A stretch of DNA of 64,000 bases from JAKOUY01 sp037045185 (lineage in GTDB: Bacteria; Actinomycetota; Acidimicrobiia; Acidimicrobiales; Ilumatobacteraceae): positions 682,001-746,000 of the forward strand of contig JBAOHQ010000008.1 of NCBI GenBank assembly GCA_037045185.1, read 5' to 3'. Position 1 is the first letter of the stretch, and every line of letters begins with the position of its first letter. Made by a program: the position numbers and the translations under genes. A model generated the notes under the pieces. The model did not search any database. It saw only the letters and a list, made by a program, of their open reading frames with translations, and was not told the origin of the DNA. This document shows, one piece after another, positions 25,877 through 34,410 of this stretch.

Positions 25877-26934
25877 GCCGATCGATCGAACCGGAGATGC
25901 ATGGCATCGAGACCGACACCTGGCAGCTCATCCTGCGACGGGTGCGCAGCGCCCCAGTAGTGGCGACCTTCGCCTTCCTCCTCGGGCTGATGGTGTTCTT
26001 CTCGATCAAGGCACCCGGCAAGTTCAACACCGCCGACAACCTGACCCGCCTGGCCCAGAACGTGGCCATCCTCACCGTGGTCAGCGTGGGCACGACGTTC
26101 GTGATCGCCGCCCGAGGCATCGACCTGTCGATCCCCAGCGGGATCATCCTCGGCGAGGTCTTCGCCGCCGAGGCGCTGCGGCACATCAACGTCACCATCG
26201 ACGGCGAGCCGGGCAAGGCCATCGACGTCGCCGCACGGGACACCAAGGCCTGGTTCATCCTCGCGGCACTCGCCGCGGCCCTCGTCGCCGGGCTGCTGAT
26301 CGGGCTGGTCAACGGGATCATCGTGGCCTACATGCGGGTCCCGGCGATGATCGCCACGCTCGGCACGCTGGGCGCCGGACTCGGCGTGGCGTTGATCATG
26401 CGCAACGGCGTGAACGTGGCCAGCTACGCACTCGAGCCGGTCGCCAACGCCCACGTCATCCCCGGGGTCACCAACCTGATCCTGATCGCGGTGGTGGTGT
26501 TCGCCATCGGGGTGATCGGGCTGCACTTCTCCGTGTTCGGCCGGCACACGCTGGCGATCGGGTCCAACGAGGAGGCGGCCCGGCGCGTCGGGCTGCGCGT
26601 CCAGCGGCACCTGGTCAAGGTGTACGCCTTGGGCGGGTTGGCCAACGGGTTCGCCGGGTTCTTGTCGCTGGCCTACTTCACCACCACCTCGGTGGGCGGG
26701 CACACTACGGACAACCTGCAGGCCATCACGGCCGTGGCCCTCGGCGGCACCAGCCTGTTCGGCGGCGTGGCCACCATGTTCGGCACGCTGGTCGGCGTGT
26801 GGATCCCGGCCGTGCTGCGCAACGGGTTCATCATCATCAAGGTCAATCCCTACTGGCAGATGGTCGCCGTCGGCGGCGTGCTGATCCTTGCCGTGTGGAT
26901 CGACCAACTTCGCCGCCGCGGTCAGCAGCGGTGA
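25873..26934 (+). CDS. Sugar ABC transporter permease (RbsC/FrcC-like)
   Basis: Membrane subunit of 353 residues in the BPD_transp_2 family, with about eight to ten hydrophobic segments. Family signs are TTFVIAARGIDLSIPSG near the first third, GLLIGLVNGIIVAYMRVPAMIATLG, the FGRHTLAIGSNEEAARRVGL coupling region, and AVALGGTSLFGG near the end. A stretch of about 25 residues (IDGEPGKAIDVAARDTKAWF) between the second and third helices is longer than usual. It pairs with the upstream ATPase and the downstream binding protein. Confidence 0.92.
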   Translation: MSRSIEPEMHGIETDTWQLILRRVRSAPVVATFAFLLGLMVFFSIKAPGKFNTADNLTRLAQNVAILTVVSVGTTFVIAARGIDLSIPSGIILGEVFAAEALRHINVTIDGEPGKAIDVAARDTKAWFILAALAAALVAGLLIGLVNGIIVAYMRVPAMIATLGTLGAGLGVALIMRNGVNVASYALEPVANAHVIPGVTNLILIAVVVFAIGVIGLHFSVFGRHTLAIGSNEEAARRVGLRVQRHLVKVYALGGLANGFAGFLSLAYFTTTSVGGHTTDNLQAITAVALGGTSLFGGVATMFGTLVGVWIPAVLRNGFIIIKVNPYWQMVAVGGVLILAVWIDQLRRRGQQR

Positions 26935-27014
26935 GAAAGCGATCTGCGTCACCGTCCCAACCACCGGATCACCCGATCCCTTATCCACCAACCCATACAG
27001 AAAGAGACACACCC

Positions 27015-28052
27015 ATGAAGCACACACTCCGGGGCACGGCGGTCATCGCCGCGTCCCTCACGATGACCGGGCTGCTCGCCAGCGCGGCATCTGCCACCAC
27101 ACCTCCGGCCGGATCAACGGCAGGCGGCGAGGCGCCGGCGGTCACCGTCGCCGCAGGCTCGGGCGCCGGCAAGAAGATCACGTTGATGGTCGGCGTCAAG
27201 GGCGACCCGTTCTACGTGTCGATGGAGTGCGGCGCCCGTGAGGCCGTCGCCGCCGCCGGCGCCGAACTGGACGTCCAGGGCCCTGACAAGTTCGACGCCA
27301 CCCTGCAGAACCCGATGCTCGACGCCGTTGCGTCGTCGAAGCCCGATGCCCTGCTGGTGGCCCCGAACGACGTCAAGGCCTCGGCCGGCCCGCTGAAGAC
27401 CATCCAGGACGGCGGCTCGAAGGTGGTCCTGGTCGACACCACCGTCGAGGACACCACGATCGGCGTCTCTAGGATCGCCACCGACAACGAGCTCGGCGGC
27501 GAGAAGGCCGCCGAAGCCCTGCAGACCCTCGGCGTGCCGTCGGGCGCCAAGGTGCTCGTGATCTCCACCGATCCCGGCATCTCCAGCGTCGACGCCCGCG
27601 TCGCCGGCTTCAACAAGAAGGCTGCCGAGCTGGGGTACGTGCTGGTGTCGGACACCCAGTACTCGCACAACGAGGCGTCCACCGCAGCGCAGGTCATCGG
27701 CGCAGCCCTGTCGGCTGATCCTGACCTCGCCGGCGTGTTCGCCACGAACCTGTTCACCGCTCAGGGCGTTGCCACGGGCGTCAAGCAGGCTGGCAAGTCG
27801 GGTGTCGTCAAGGTCGTCGGCTTCGACGCCGGCCCTGACCAGATCAAGCAGCTCGAGGCCGGAGATGTCCAGGCCCTCGTCGCCCAGAAGCCGTACGACA
27901 TCGGCTACCAGGGCGTCGCCCAGGCGCTGGCCGCGCTGAACGGCACCGAGGTCACGGCGAACATCCAGACCGAGTCGCTGGTCGTCACCGCAGCGAACAT
28001 GGCCGATCCGGCCGTTGCCAAGTACATCTACAAGTCCGACTGCTCGGGCTGA
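27015..28052 (+). CDS. Sugar ABC transporter substrate-binding protein (RbsB/FrcB-like)
   Basis: Exported receptor of 345 residues with the periplasmic-binding-protein-1 fold (ITLMVGVKGDPFYVSMECG, PDALLVAPND, VVKVVGFDAGPDQIKQLEAGDV, AQKPYDIGYQGV). The signal peptide ends at SASA-TTPPAG and there is no lipobox Cys. A Thr/Gly/Ala-rich linker of about 25 residues precedes the fold. It lies 80 bases after the permease, a gap without a convincing promoter. Its sugar is unknown, but it should define what the whole operon degrades. Confidence 0.92.
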   Translation: MKHTLRGTAVIAASLTMTGLLASAASATTPPAGSTAGGEAPAVTVAAGSGAGKKITLMVGVKGDPFYVSMECGAREAVAAAGAELDVQGPDKFDATLQNPMLDAVASSKPDALLVAPNDVKASAGPLKTIQDGGSKVVLVDTTVEDTTIGVSRIATDNELGGEKAAEALQTLGVPSGAKVLVISTDPGISSVDARVAGFNKKAAELGYVLVSDTQYSHNEASTAAQVIGAALSADPDLAGVFATNLFTAQGVATGVKQAGKSGVVKVVGFDAGPDQIKQLEAGDVQALVAQKPYDIGYQGVAQALAALNGTEVTANIQTESLVVTAANMADPAVAKYIYKSDCSG

Positions 28053-28080
28053 TCCCAACCATCACCAGCTGACCGTTCCG

Positions 28081-28120
28081 GTCGCAGGGGAGCGCCACCT
28101 CGTGCGGTGCTCCCTGCGAC
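28081..28120 (+). terminator. Hairpin after the binding-protein gene
   Basis: GTCGCAGGG (28081-28089) pairs with CCCTGCGAC (28112-28120), and the inner bases AGC/GCT can extend the stem. No T tract follows. As in other ABC operons it may protect the binding-protein message or reduce read-through into the two enzyme genes that follow. Confidence 0.55.
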
Positions 28121-28151
28121 TGGGACACAACGACGAAAGCACCTGACCCCC

Positions 28152-29151
28152 ATGAAACGACTCGACGAGAAGCTCGCCCGCATCCAGGCCGGCACCTACC
28201 AACCCACCGACTTCATCATCGCCGACGCCAAGGACGCCGACATGTCCTTCGGGTCGGCTACACCGGGTCCGGAGGTGAACGAGGGCGGTCAGCCCACCGG
28301 ACGGATGAAGCCGCTGCAGGCGTACCGCGACGACATGCTGCGGGTGATCGAGTCCGACCTGGTGGACATCATGCTCACCTCGGTCTCCGGCGCCGAGTAC
28401 CTCACCGGCCTCGACGCCCTCGGCTCGTCGCCCATCACCCAGGCCATCCGGGTGAACGACAGCTCGGACATCTGGAACCCGCGAGGGGCCAACTACAAGA
28501 CCGGCCCGGCCGCTCCCTTCCGCACCGCCCGCCTCGACCGGGTGGCCGCGCTGTGTGACCTCGGCCTGTACGCGATCAGCTTCTACAACGATCTCGCCAC
28601 CGATCTGCACACCCTGGAGCGCTACGCCCAGTTCCGCGACGACGCGGCCACGGCCGGCATCCGCCACTTCCTCGAGGTGTTCAACCCGTTGTACCCGGTG
28701 GACACTCCCGGCGCGGACTTCGCCGACTACAACAACGACGCGATCACCCGCTGCCTGGCCGGCGTGGCCCGCGCCGACCGGCCGATCTTCCTCAAGGTCG
28801 TCTACAACGGCCCGCGGTCCACCGAGGCATTGGCGTCGTTCGACCCCGGCAACCTCATCGTCGGCATCCTCGGTGGAGCGGCCGGCACCACCCGCGACAC
28901 CCTCGAACTGGTCCAGCAGGGCGAGAAGTACGGCGCCCGGGTCGCCCTGTTCGGCCGCAAGGTGTACTTCGCCGAGAAGCTCGGTGGAGATCCTGCGGGC
29001 CATGCGCCTGGTGATCGAGGAGAACGTGACCTCCGAGGAGGCGACCCGCTCATACCACGACGCCCTGGCCAAGCAGGGCATCCGGCCCAAGCGCCCCCTG
29101 GAGGACGACCTGCAGATCACCGAGCCGATCGTCCGCGCCGGGATGGCGTAG
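28152..29151 (+). CDS. Unidentified protein of the sugar operon, possible aldolase-like TIM barrel (frame broken once)
   Basis: I do not recognise a named family. The start ATG at 28152 gives FIIADAKDADMSFG, RMKPLQAYRDDMLRVIESDLVDIMLTS and FRTARLDRVAALCDLGLYAISFYNDL. Then follow HFLEVFNPLYP and IFLKVVYNGP, where a strand-end Lys could be a Schiff-base residue, and NLIVGILGGAAGTT. This alternation of strands and helices suggests a TIM barrel. The frame breaks at GG 28983-28984; dropping one G restores KLVEILRAMRLVIEE and a 332-residue product. Position after the importer and before the isomerase implies a catabolic role in the same pathway. Confidence 0.6.
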
Positions 29152-29160
29152 GCGGCCGGG

Positions 29161-30392
29161 ATGGGAACCTGGCTGACCAGCGCCGAACACGAGCGTTGGC
29201 TGTACCACCACGGCCTGGCGTTGCTGGCCTTCGGTCGCCGCACGACCGAAGGCCTGCCCACCGGAGGTGGAGCCTGGCTGCGCGACGACGGTTCCCCCGA
29301 CCAGAGCCAGCCACTGCTGACCTGGCTCACCAGCAGGACCGTGCACGTGTACGGGCTCGGCACGCTGCTCGGGGTACCCGGCTGCCCATCGATCGCCGAG
29401 GCCGCGCTCCGGGGTCTCACCGGGCCGCTGCGCGACACCGACCACGGCGGGTGGTTCTCGTCGGTCGGTCCCGACGGACCGGAGGCCGACAAGTCGTGCT
29501 ACGCCCACGCCTTCGTGCTGCTGGCCGGGGCCACCGGCACCCAGGCCGGCGTTCCCGGGGCCCGCACGCTGCTGGACGCCGCCGCCGCCGTCTTCCTGGA
29601 CAAGTTCTGGGACGACACCGCGGGGATGTGCGTGGACACCTGGAGCACCGACTTCTCCGTGGCCGACCCGTACCGCGGGCTGAACGCCAACATGCACGCC
29701 GTCGAGGCGATGCTGTCCGTTGCCAGCCTGACGGGTGACACGGACTGGGTGGCGCGGGCGACGTCGGTGAGCCGCTTCGTCGTGGGCCAGGCGGCGGTGA
29801 ACGAGTGGCGGATCCCCGAGCACTTCGACGAGTCGTGGACGCCGGTCCCGGAATACAACGCCGACCAGCCGGCTCACCAGTTCAAGCCGTACGGCGCCAC
29901 GGTCGGCCACGCCCTGGAGTGGGCCAGGCTGCTACTCCACCTGGCCAACGCGTGCTGGCCCCGGCCGAGCGTGGCGAGTTGGTCGACGCCTCGGTCTCGC
30001 TGTTCGACCGGGCCGTCGGCGACGGGTGGGCGCCAGACGGTGCGCCGGGTTTCGTCTACACCACCGATTGGCACGGCACTCCCGTGGTTGCCGACCGCCT
30101 GCACTGGGTGCTGGCCGAAGCCATCAACACGGCCGCCTGCCTGTACCGCCAGACCGGCGAGGAGCGCTTCGCCGCCGCCTATCAGCAGTGGTGGGATCAC
30201 GCCGCGACCTACCACCTCGACCACCGCCACGGTTCGTGGATCCACCAGCTCGACTCCACCAACCGTCCAGCAGCGTCGGTGTGGTCGGGCAAACCCGACC
30301 TGTACCACGCGTTCCAGACCACGCTGGTGCCGCGCCTGCCGCTGTACCCGATGATGGCGGCCGCGCTGGACCGGCCGGGCACGGCGCGCTAG
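29161..30392 (+). CDS. AGE-family sugar isomerase, YihS-like (frame broken once)
   Basis: Member of the N-acylglucosamine 2-epimerase family. By my recollection it is closest to YihS, which isomerises sulfoquinovose to sulfofructose and also mannose to fructose. Shared blocks are YRGLNANMHAVEAML, EHFDESWTPVPEYNADQPAH, GHALEWARLLLHL, DGWAPDGAPGFVYTTDW and GSWIHQLD, then DLYHAFQ. These include the His residues used in catalysis in the family. The frame breaks near 29953, where one base is missing after AACGCG. Restored length is 410 residues, as for YihS. It starts ten bases after the previous stop and ends the operon. Confidence 0.85.
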
Positions 30393-30453
30393 GGAACCGA
30401 GCTGCGGGTGGCGTAGGGCGATCCCCCCCAGCAGCCGATGCCGTTCTATCGTC

Positions 30454-31605
30454 GTGCTGGTGACCCACCGGACCCGCCTCGCGCTCTCGCTCGGCATGAG
30501 CGCCTGCCTCGTCGGACCCGCGCCAGGCGCGCTGGCCGACTCCGTCCCGCCAGCCGGAGCGGCGACGCAGCTCACCCTCCCCGACGACACGCTCGACGTC
30601 TCGCCCGACGGGGCCACGCTCCTGATCCGCAGCGCCGTGGACTCGGCCTGCGTCGTCCCGCTGAGCATGCCCGACGACGACGGCCCCTGCATCGCGATCC
30701 CGGGGCGGGCCGGTCAGGGCGTGTTCTCCCCTGACGGCACCCGGTTCGTGCTGGCCGATCGGGCTGGGGTGACGCTGCGCCAATACGCCGTCGTGGTCGA
30801 CATCGTCTCTCGCTCGGTCACCCACATCGACGCCGACTTCGGCGTCGCCACCCCTTCGACGACGCCGGGTACCGATCCCCCGCAGACCGCGCCGGCTGCG
30901 ACCACCCCGACCTTCGGTGGCCCCGCCGTCACGTCATCAGGCGCCGAACCGGGCCCGTCGACGCCGCCGGCGCCGATCGTCGGGTTCGCCTGGACAGACA
31001 CCAACGAACTCGTCGCCTGGAGCCTGCGAGCCATCTCTCGCGTCGACCTCGCCAGCGGGGAGTTGATCCCGATCAGCACACTGCCCGACGGTTCATTCGT
31101 GTGGAACGCAGTCACTGGCGGCAACGCCGTCGCCTACCAGGTGGTGACCAGCTCGGCAGACCACGGCCAGGTCGTCATCGCCGACGTGACGACCGGCATG
31201 TCGTCGACGGTCACCCTGGACGATCGGGAAGGGTCGACCGTGCTGGACGTCAGCGGCGACGGCACGCATCTCCTGGTGAACACCACGGATTTGCGGGCCG
31301 TCAAGCCGGGACCGTTGCAGGTCGTCGATACTGCCGCCGGGACCGTCTCGACGTTGGATATCTCGCCTGGCGGGTTGATCACCGCCGGCGGCTTCTCCAC
31401 CGACGGCACCACCGTGTTCGCGGTGGTGGCCGGCGGTCAGGAGGAGTCGCCACTACTGGCGTCGATACCTGTCGGCGGCGGCGTGCGTTCGGTCCTCGGT
31501 CCCGCCGACAACACCACGTCGGGCACGATCCGCCAGACCGGTGACGTCCTGGCGACCATCGGGCCGCTGTCGGCCAAGACCCAGGCCTGGCGACTCGTCA
31601 GCTGA
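30454..31605 (+). CDS. Secreted protein with beta-propeller-like repeats
   Basis: A 383-residue exported protein of unknown function. After a signal peptide (cleavage near GALA-DS) the sequence repeats short strands with SPDGT, SGDGT and STDGT turns, the pattern of TolB/WD40-like propellers (for example VFSPDGTRFVLAD, VLDVSGDGTHLLV, GFSTDGTTVFAVV). A Thr/Pro-rich linker interrupts it near residues 135-170. The start could be GTG 30454 or 30460. A TTCTATC just upstream suggests a nearly leaderless message. Its stop overlaps the convergent coaE stop by eight bases. Confidence 0.6.
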   Translation: MLVTHRTRLALSLGMSACLVGPAPGALADSVPPAGAATQLTLPDDTLDVSPDGATLLIRSAVDSACVVPLSMPDDDGPCIAIPGRAGQGVFSPDGTRFVLADRAGVTLRQYAVVVDIVSRSVTHIDADFGVATPSTTPGTDPPQTAPAATTPTFGGPAVTSSGAEPGPSTPPAPIVGFAWTDTNELVAWSLRAISRVDLASGELIPISTLPDGSFVWNAVTGGNAVAYQVVTSSADHGQVVIADVTTGMSSTVTLDDREGSTVLDVSGDGTHLLVNTTDLRAVKPGPLQVVDTAAGTVSTLDISPGGLITAGGFSTDGTTVFAVVAGGQEESPLLASIPVGGGVRSVLGPADNTTSGTIRQTGDVLATIGPLSAKTQAWRLVS

Positions 31606-32236
31606 TCGTCGCCCGGGCCGTGTAGTCGAAATCGTCGGGCAGCTGGGGCAGCGCGATCAGCCATTCCCACACCCGGTCGATCTGCGGCCGCAGCGCAGCG
31701 CGATCGCCGCTGTTGTCGACCACGACGTCGGCTCGACGTAGACGATCCTCCCGCGATGCCTGGTTGGCGATGCGCGCCCGGGCGTCGGCCTCGTCGAAGC
31801 CGCGACCGTGGACCAGCCGCTCGACCTGGACCTCCACCGGGACGTCGACCACGATGGTGCCCTGCAGGTTGTCCCGCGGGTTCTCTGCGAGCAGCGGCAC
31901 GTCGAGGACGACCACGTGATCGGTGGCCACCTCGGCGGCGACGCGCCGGGCGATCTCGGCCCCCACGGCGGGGTGGACGATGGCGTTCAACGACTTCAGG
32001 GCCGCGGCGTCGTTGAACACGATCGCCGCAAGGCCCGCCCGGTCGAGTGCGCCATCGGGACCGACGATGGACTCTCCGAAGCGCTCTGCCAGTGCTGCCA
32101 ACAGTGGCGCGCCCGGCTGCTGCAGCTCCCGGGTGATGGCATCGGCGTCCACAATGACAGCGCCCCGCTCACGGAGCAGGGCGCTGACGGTGGACTTTCC
32201 CGATCCGATGCCGCCGGTGAGGCCGACCAGGATCAT
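31598..32236 (-). CDS. coaE: Dephospho-CoA kinase
   Basis: Last step of coenzyme A synthesis: phosphorylates the ribose 3'-hydroxyl of dephospho-CoA. The 212-residue P-loop kinase has GLTGGIGSGKST, the substrate-side VIVDADAITRE, LNAIVHPAV, VVLDVPLLAE and a lid region with RIANQASREDRLRRADVVVDNSG. Length and motifs are normal. It follows rpsA on the same strand with 15 bases between, an arrangement also seen in mycobacteria. Confidence 0.96.
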   Translation of the reverse strand: MILVGLTGGIGSGKSTVSALLRERGAVIVDADAITRELQQPGAPLLAALAERFGESIVGPDGALDRAGLAAIVFNDAAALKSLNAIVHPAVGAEIARRVAAEVATDHVVVLDVPLLAENPRDNLQGTIVVDVPVEVQVERLVHGRGFDEADARARIANQASREDRLRRADVVVDNSGDRAALRPQIDRVWEWLIALPQLPDDFDYTARATIS

Positions 32237-32251
32237 GCGACGTGGTGCGGG

Positions 32252-33515
32252 TCAGGCTTCGGCCGGCGCGTCGGGCGGGGTCTCGCCGGACTGCTCGTAG
32301 TACTCGGCCCAGGCGGCCTCGCGCTCGGCGTCGTCGCCGCCGGCGGTCCAGTTGCCGTGCTCGTCGATCTCGAAGTGCTGGCGGTACTCCTCGGCCAGTT
32401 CGCCACCCTCGGCGGCCTGCTTGATGGACAGGCTGATCCGCCGGCGGGCCAGGTCGAGGTCGATGATCTTGACCCACAGCTCCTCGCCGGGGGTGACCAC
32501 CTGCTCGGGGGCGTCGACGTGGTGGGTGCTCATCTCGCTGATGTGCACCAGACCCTCGATGCCGTCGCCCACCTGGACGAAGCCACCGAAGGGCACCAGC
32601 TTGGTGACCCGGCCGTAGACCAGCTGGCCGACCTCGTGGGTGGAGGCGAACTCCTGCCACGGGTCCTGCTGGGTGGCCTTCAGCGACAGGCTGATGCGCT
32701 CCCGGTCGAAGTCGACGTCCAGCACCTGGACGGTGACGGGGTCGCCCACGGCGACGACGGCGCCCGGGTGGTCGACGTGCTTCCACGACAGCTCGCTGAC
32801 GTGGATGAGGCCGTCCATCCCGCCGAGGTCGACGAAGGCACCGAAGCTGACCACGCTGGACACGACACCCTCGCGGATCTCGCCCGGCTTGAGGTTGGTG
32901 AGGAAGCTGTCCCGGCTCTCCTTCTGGGTCTCCTCCAGGAAGGCCCGCCGGCTGAGCACGACGTTGTTGCGGTTCTTGTCCAGCTCGATGATCTTGGCCT
33001 GCACGGTCTTGCCGACGTAGGGCTGCAGGTCACGCACCCGGCGCAGCTCGACCAGCGATGCGGGCAGGAAGCCACGCAGGCCGATGTCGACGATGAGACC
33101 GCCCTTGACGACCTCGATCACCGGACCCTCGACGGTGCCCTCGGCTTCCTTGACCTTCTCGATGGTGCCCCAGGCACGCTCGTACTGGGCCCGCTTCTTG
33201 GACAGGACGAGGCGGCCTTCCTTGTCCTCCTTGGTCAGCACCAGGGCCTCGACGGAGTCACCGACCTTGACGATCTCGCTCGGGGTCGACGTCGTTGCGG
33301 ATGCTCAGCTCACGCGCCGGGATGACACCCTCGCTCTTGTAGCCGATGTCGAGCAGCACCTCGTCCTTGTCGACCTTGACGACGGTGCCGTTGACCATCT
33401 GGCCGTCCTCGACGTCGACCATGGTGCCGGCGATGGCCTCGGCGAAGGACATGCCCAAGTCGTCGGCGACGACCTGGCGGGGGGTGTAGTTGCCCTCCTC
33501 GTCGAACGTGCCCAT
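32252..33515 (-). CDS. rpsA: 30S ribosomal protein S1 (frame broken once)
   Basis: mRNA-binding ribosomal protein. Four S1 domains can be read: GTVVKVDKDEVLLDIGYKSEG, then PVIEVVKGGLIVDIGLRGFLP, VVSSVVSFGAFVDLGGMDGL and RVTKLVPFGGFVQVGDGIEG. The frame changes inside the GGGG run 33282-33285 between domains 1 and 2. Removing one base gives NDVDPSEIVKVGD and a 420-residue product. A real disruption would be lethal or nearly so, making this a marker of sequence error. The start may be ATG 33515, or TTG 33551, which adds a Ser/Thr-rich dozen residues; neither has a clear ribosome site. The acidic tail is typical of actinobacteria. Confidence 0.95.
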
Positions 33516-33634
33516 GGGGCTCGGCGAGACGGCGGTAGAAGTATCGGACAAGGGAAGGTCGCTTTCGGAACGGATGGAACGTGTGGGCCCGGCGGATTCC
33601 GGACCGGACAACGATACCAGGGCGGTTTGACCTG

Positions 33635-34393
33635 TCACCCCAGGCGGCGGGCGTTCACCAAGAATTCAGGCTGCTCCACGCTGGGCGGTTGCGAGCCGTA
33701 GTGGCCCGGTTCGACGCTGCAGATCGACACCACCTCCAGCCCGGCGGTCCGACACAGGAGGCGCAGTTCGCGTGGCGTGTAGCACCCGGTCCACAGGTCC
33801 ACCTCGGCGGCGCTGCCGTGCTCGTCACGGACCTCGGTGCGCTCGTGGCTGACGCCCGAGCTCGGCGTCGAACGTCGCCGCCTCGTGGTACTTGACGGCG
33901 AAGTAGGCGTTGAACGCGCTGAGCACCACGATGCCGCCGGGGCGGGTGGCCCTGGCGATGCCCTGGAGCACGGCGAGGTCGTCGCCGTTGGCGGTCATCA
34001 GCCCGAAGGCCCCTTGGCACAGGCAGATCACGGCGTCGAACTCGGCATCGAACGGCAAGCGCCCTGGCATCGAGGCGTTCGAAGCTGGCACCCGGTGGCG
34101 CCGAGGCCCGGGCCAGCTCGACGAAGCGCTCGCTGATGTCGATGCCGTGCACCGTGCAGCCGCGCCTGGCCAGTTCGTGGGCGTGGCGTCCCGGACCGCA
34201 GCCGACATCGAGCACGCGCGATCCCGGCGTGGACGCCGAGACCGTCCATCAACCAGTCGACCTCCTGCGCCGTTCCCTTGGTGAACGAGTACCGCAGGTA
34301 CGCCGCGCCGAGGTGCTCGGCGATCGGCTCGAACCAGTGATCCGGGGCGCCGGCGATGGCCGGCTGCGCGGGGTCGGCAGCACCCGTCGTCAT
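33635..34393 (-). CDS. Class I SAM-dependent methyltransferase (frame broken three times)
   Basis: Three frames must be joined. The N-terminal part (DHWFEPIAEHLGAAYLRYSF) continues as VLDVGCGPGRHAHELARRG (SAM motif I) and VHGIDISERFVELARA. It goes on as LPFDAEFDAVICLCQGAFGL and TRPGGIVVLSAFNAYF, then VDLWTGCYTPRELRLLC in the third frame, ending TGA at 33637-33635. Extra bases are placed near 34228-34232, in CCC 34062-34064 and in CCC 33855-33857. Removing them gives 251 residues. The substrate is unknown. The YTPRELRLLC tail is frequent in small-molecule methyltransferases. It lies between polA and rpsA. Confidence 0.8.
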
Positions 34394-34410
34394 CGCCACG
34401 GTGGACCCGC

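Noticed and set aside
33270..33300. Programmed frameshifting in rpsA
   Set aside because: No slippery heptamer with a downstream structure is evident, and about 20 similar indels occur in unrelated genes nearby.
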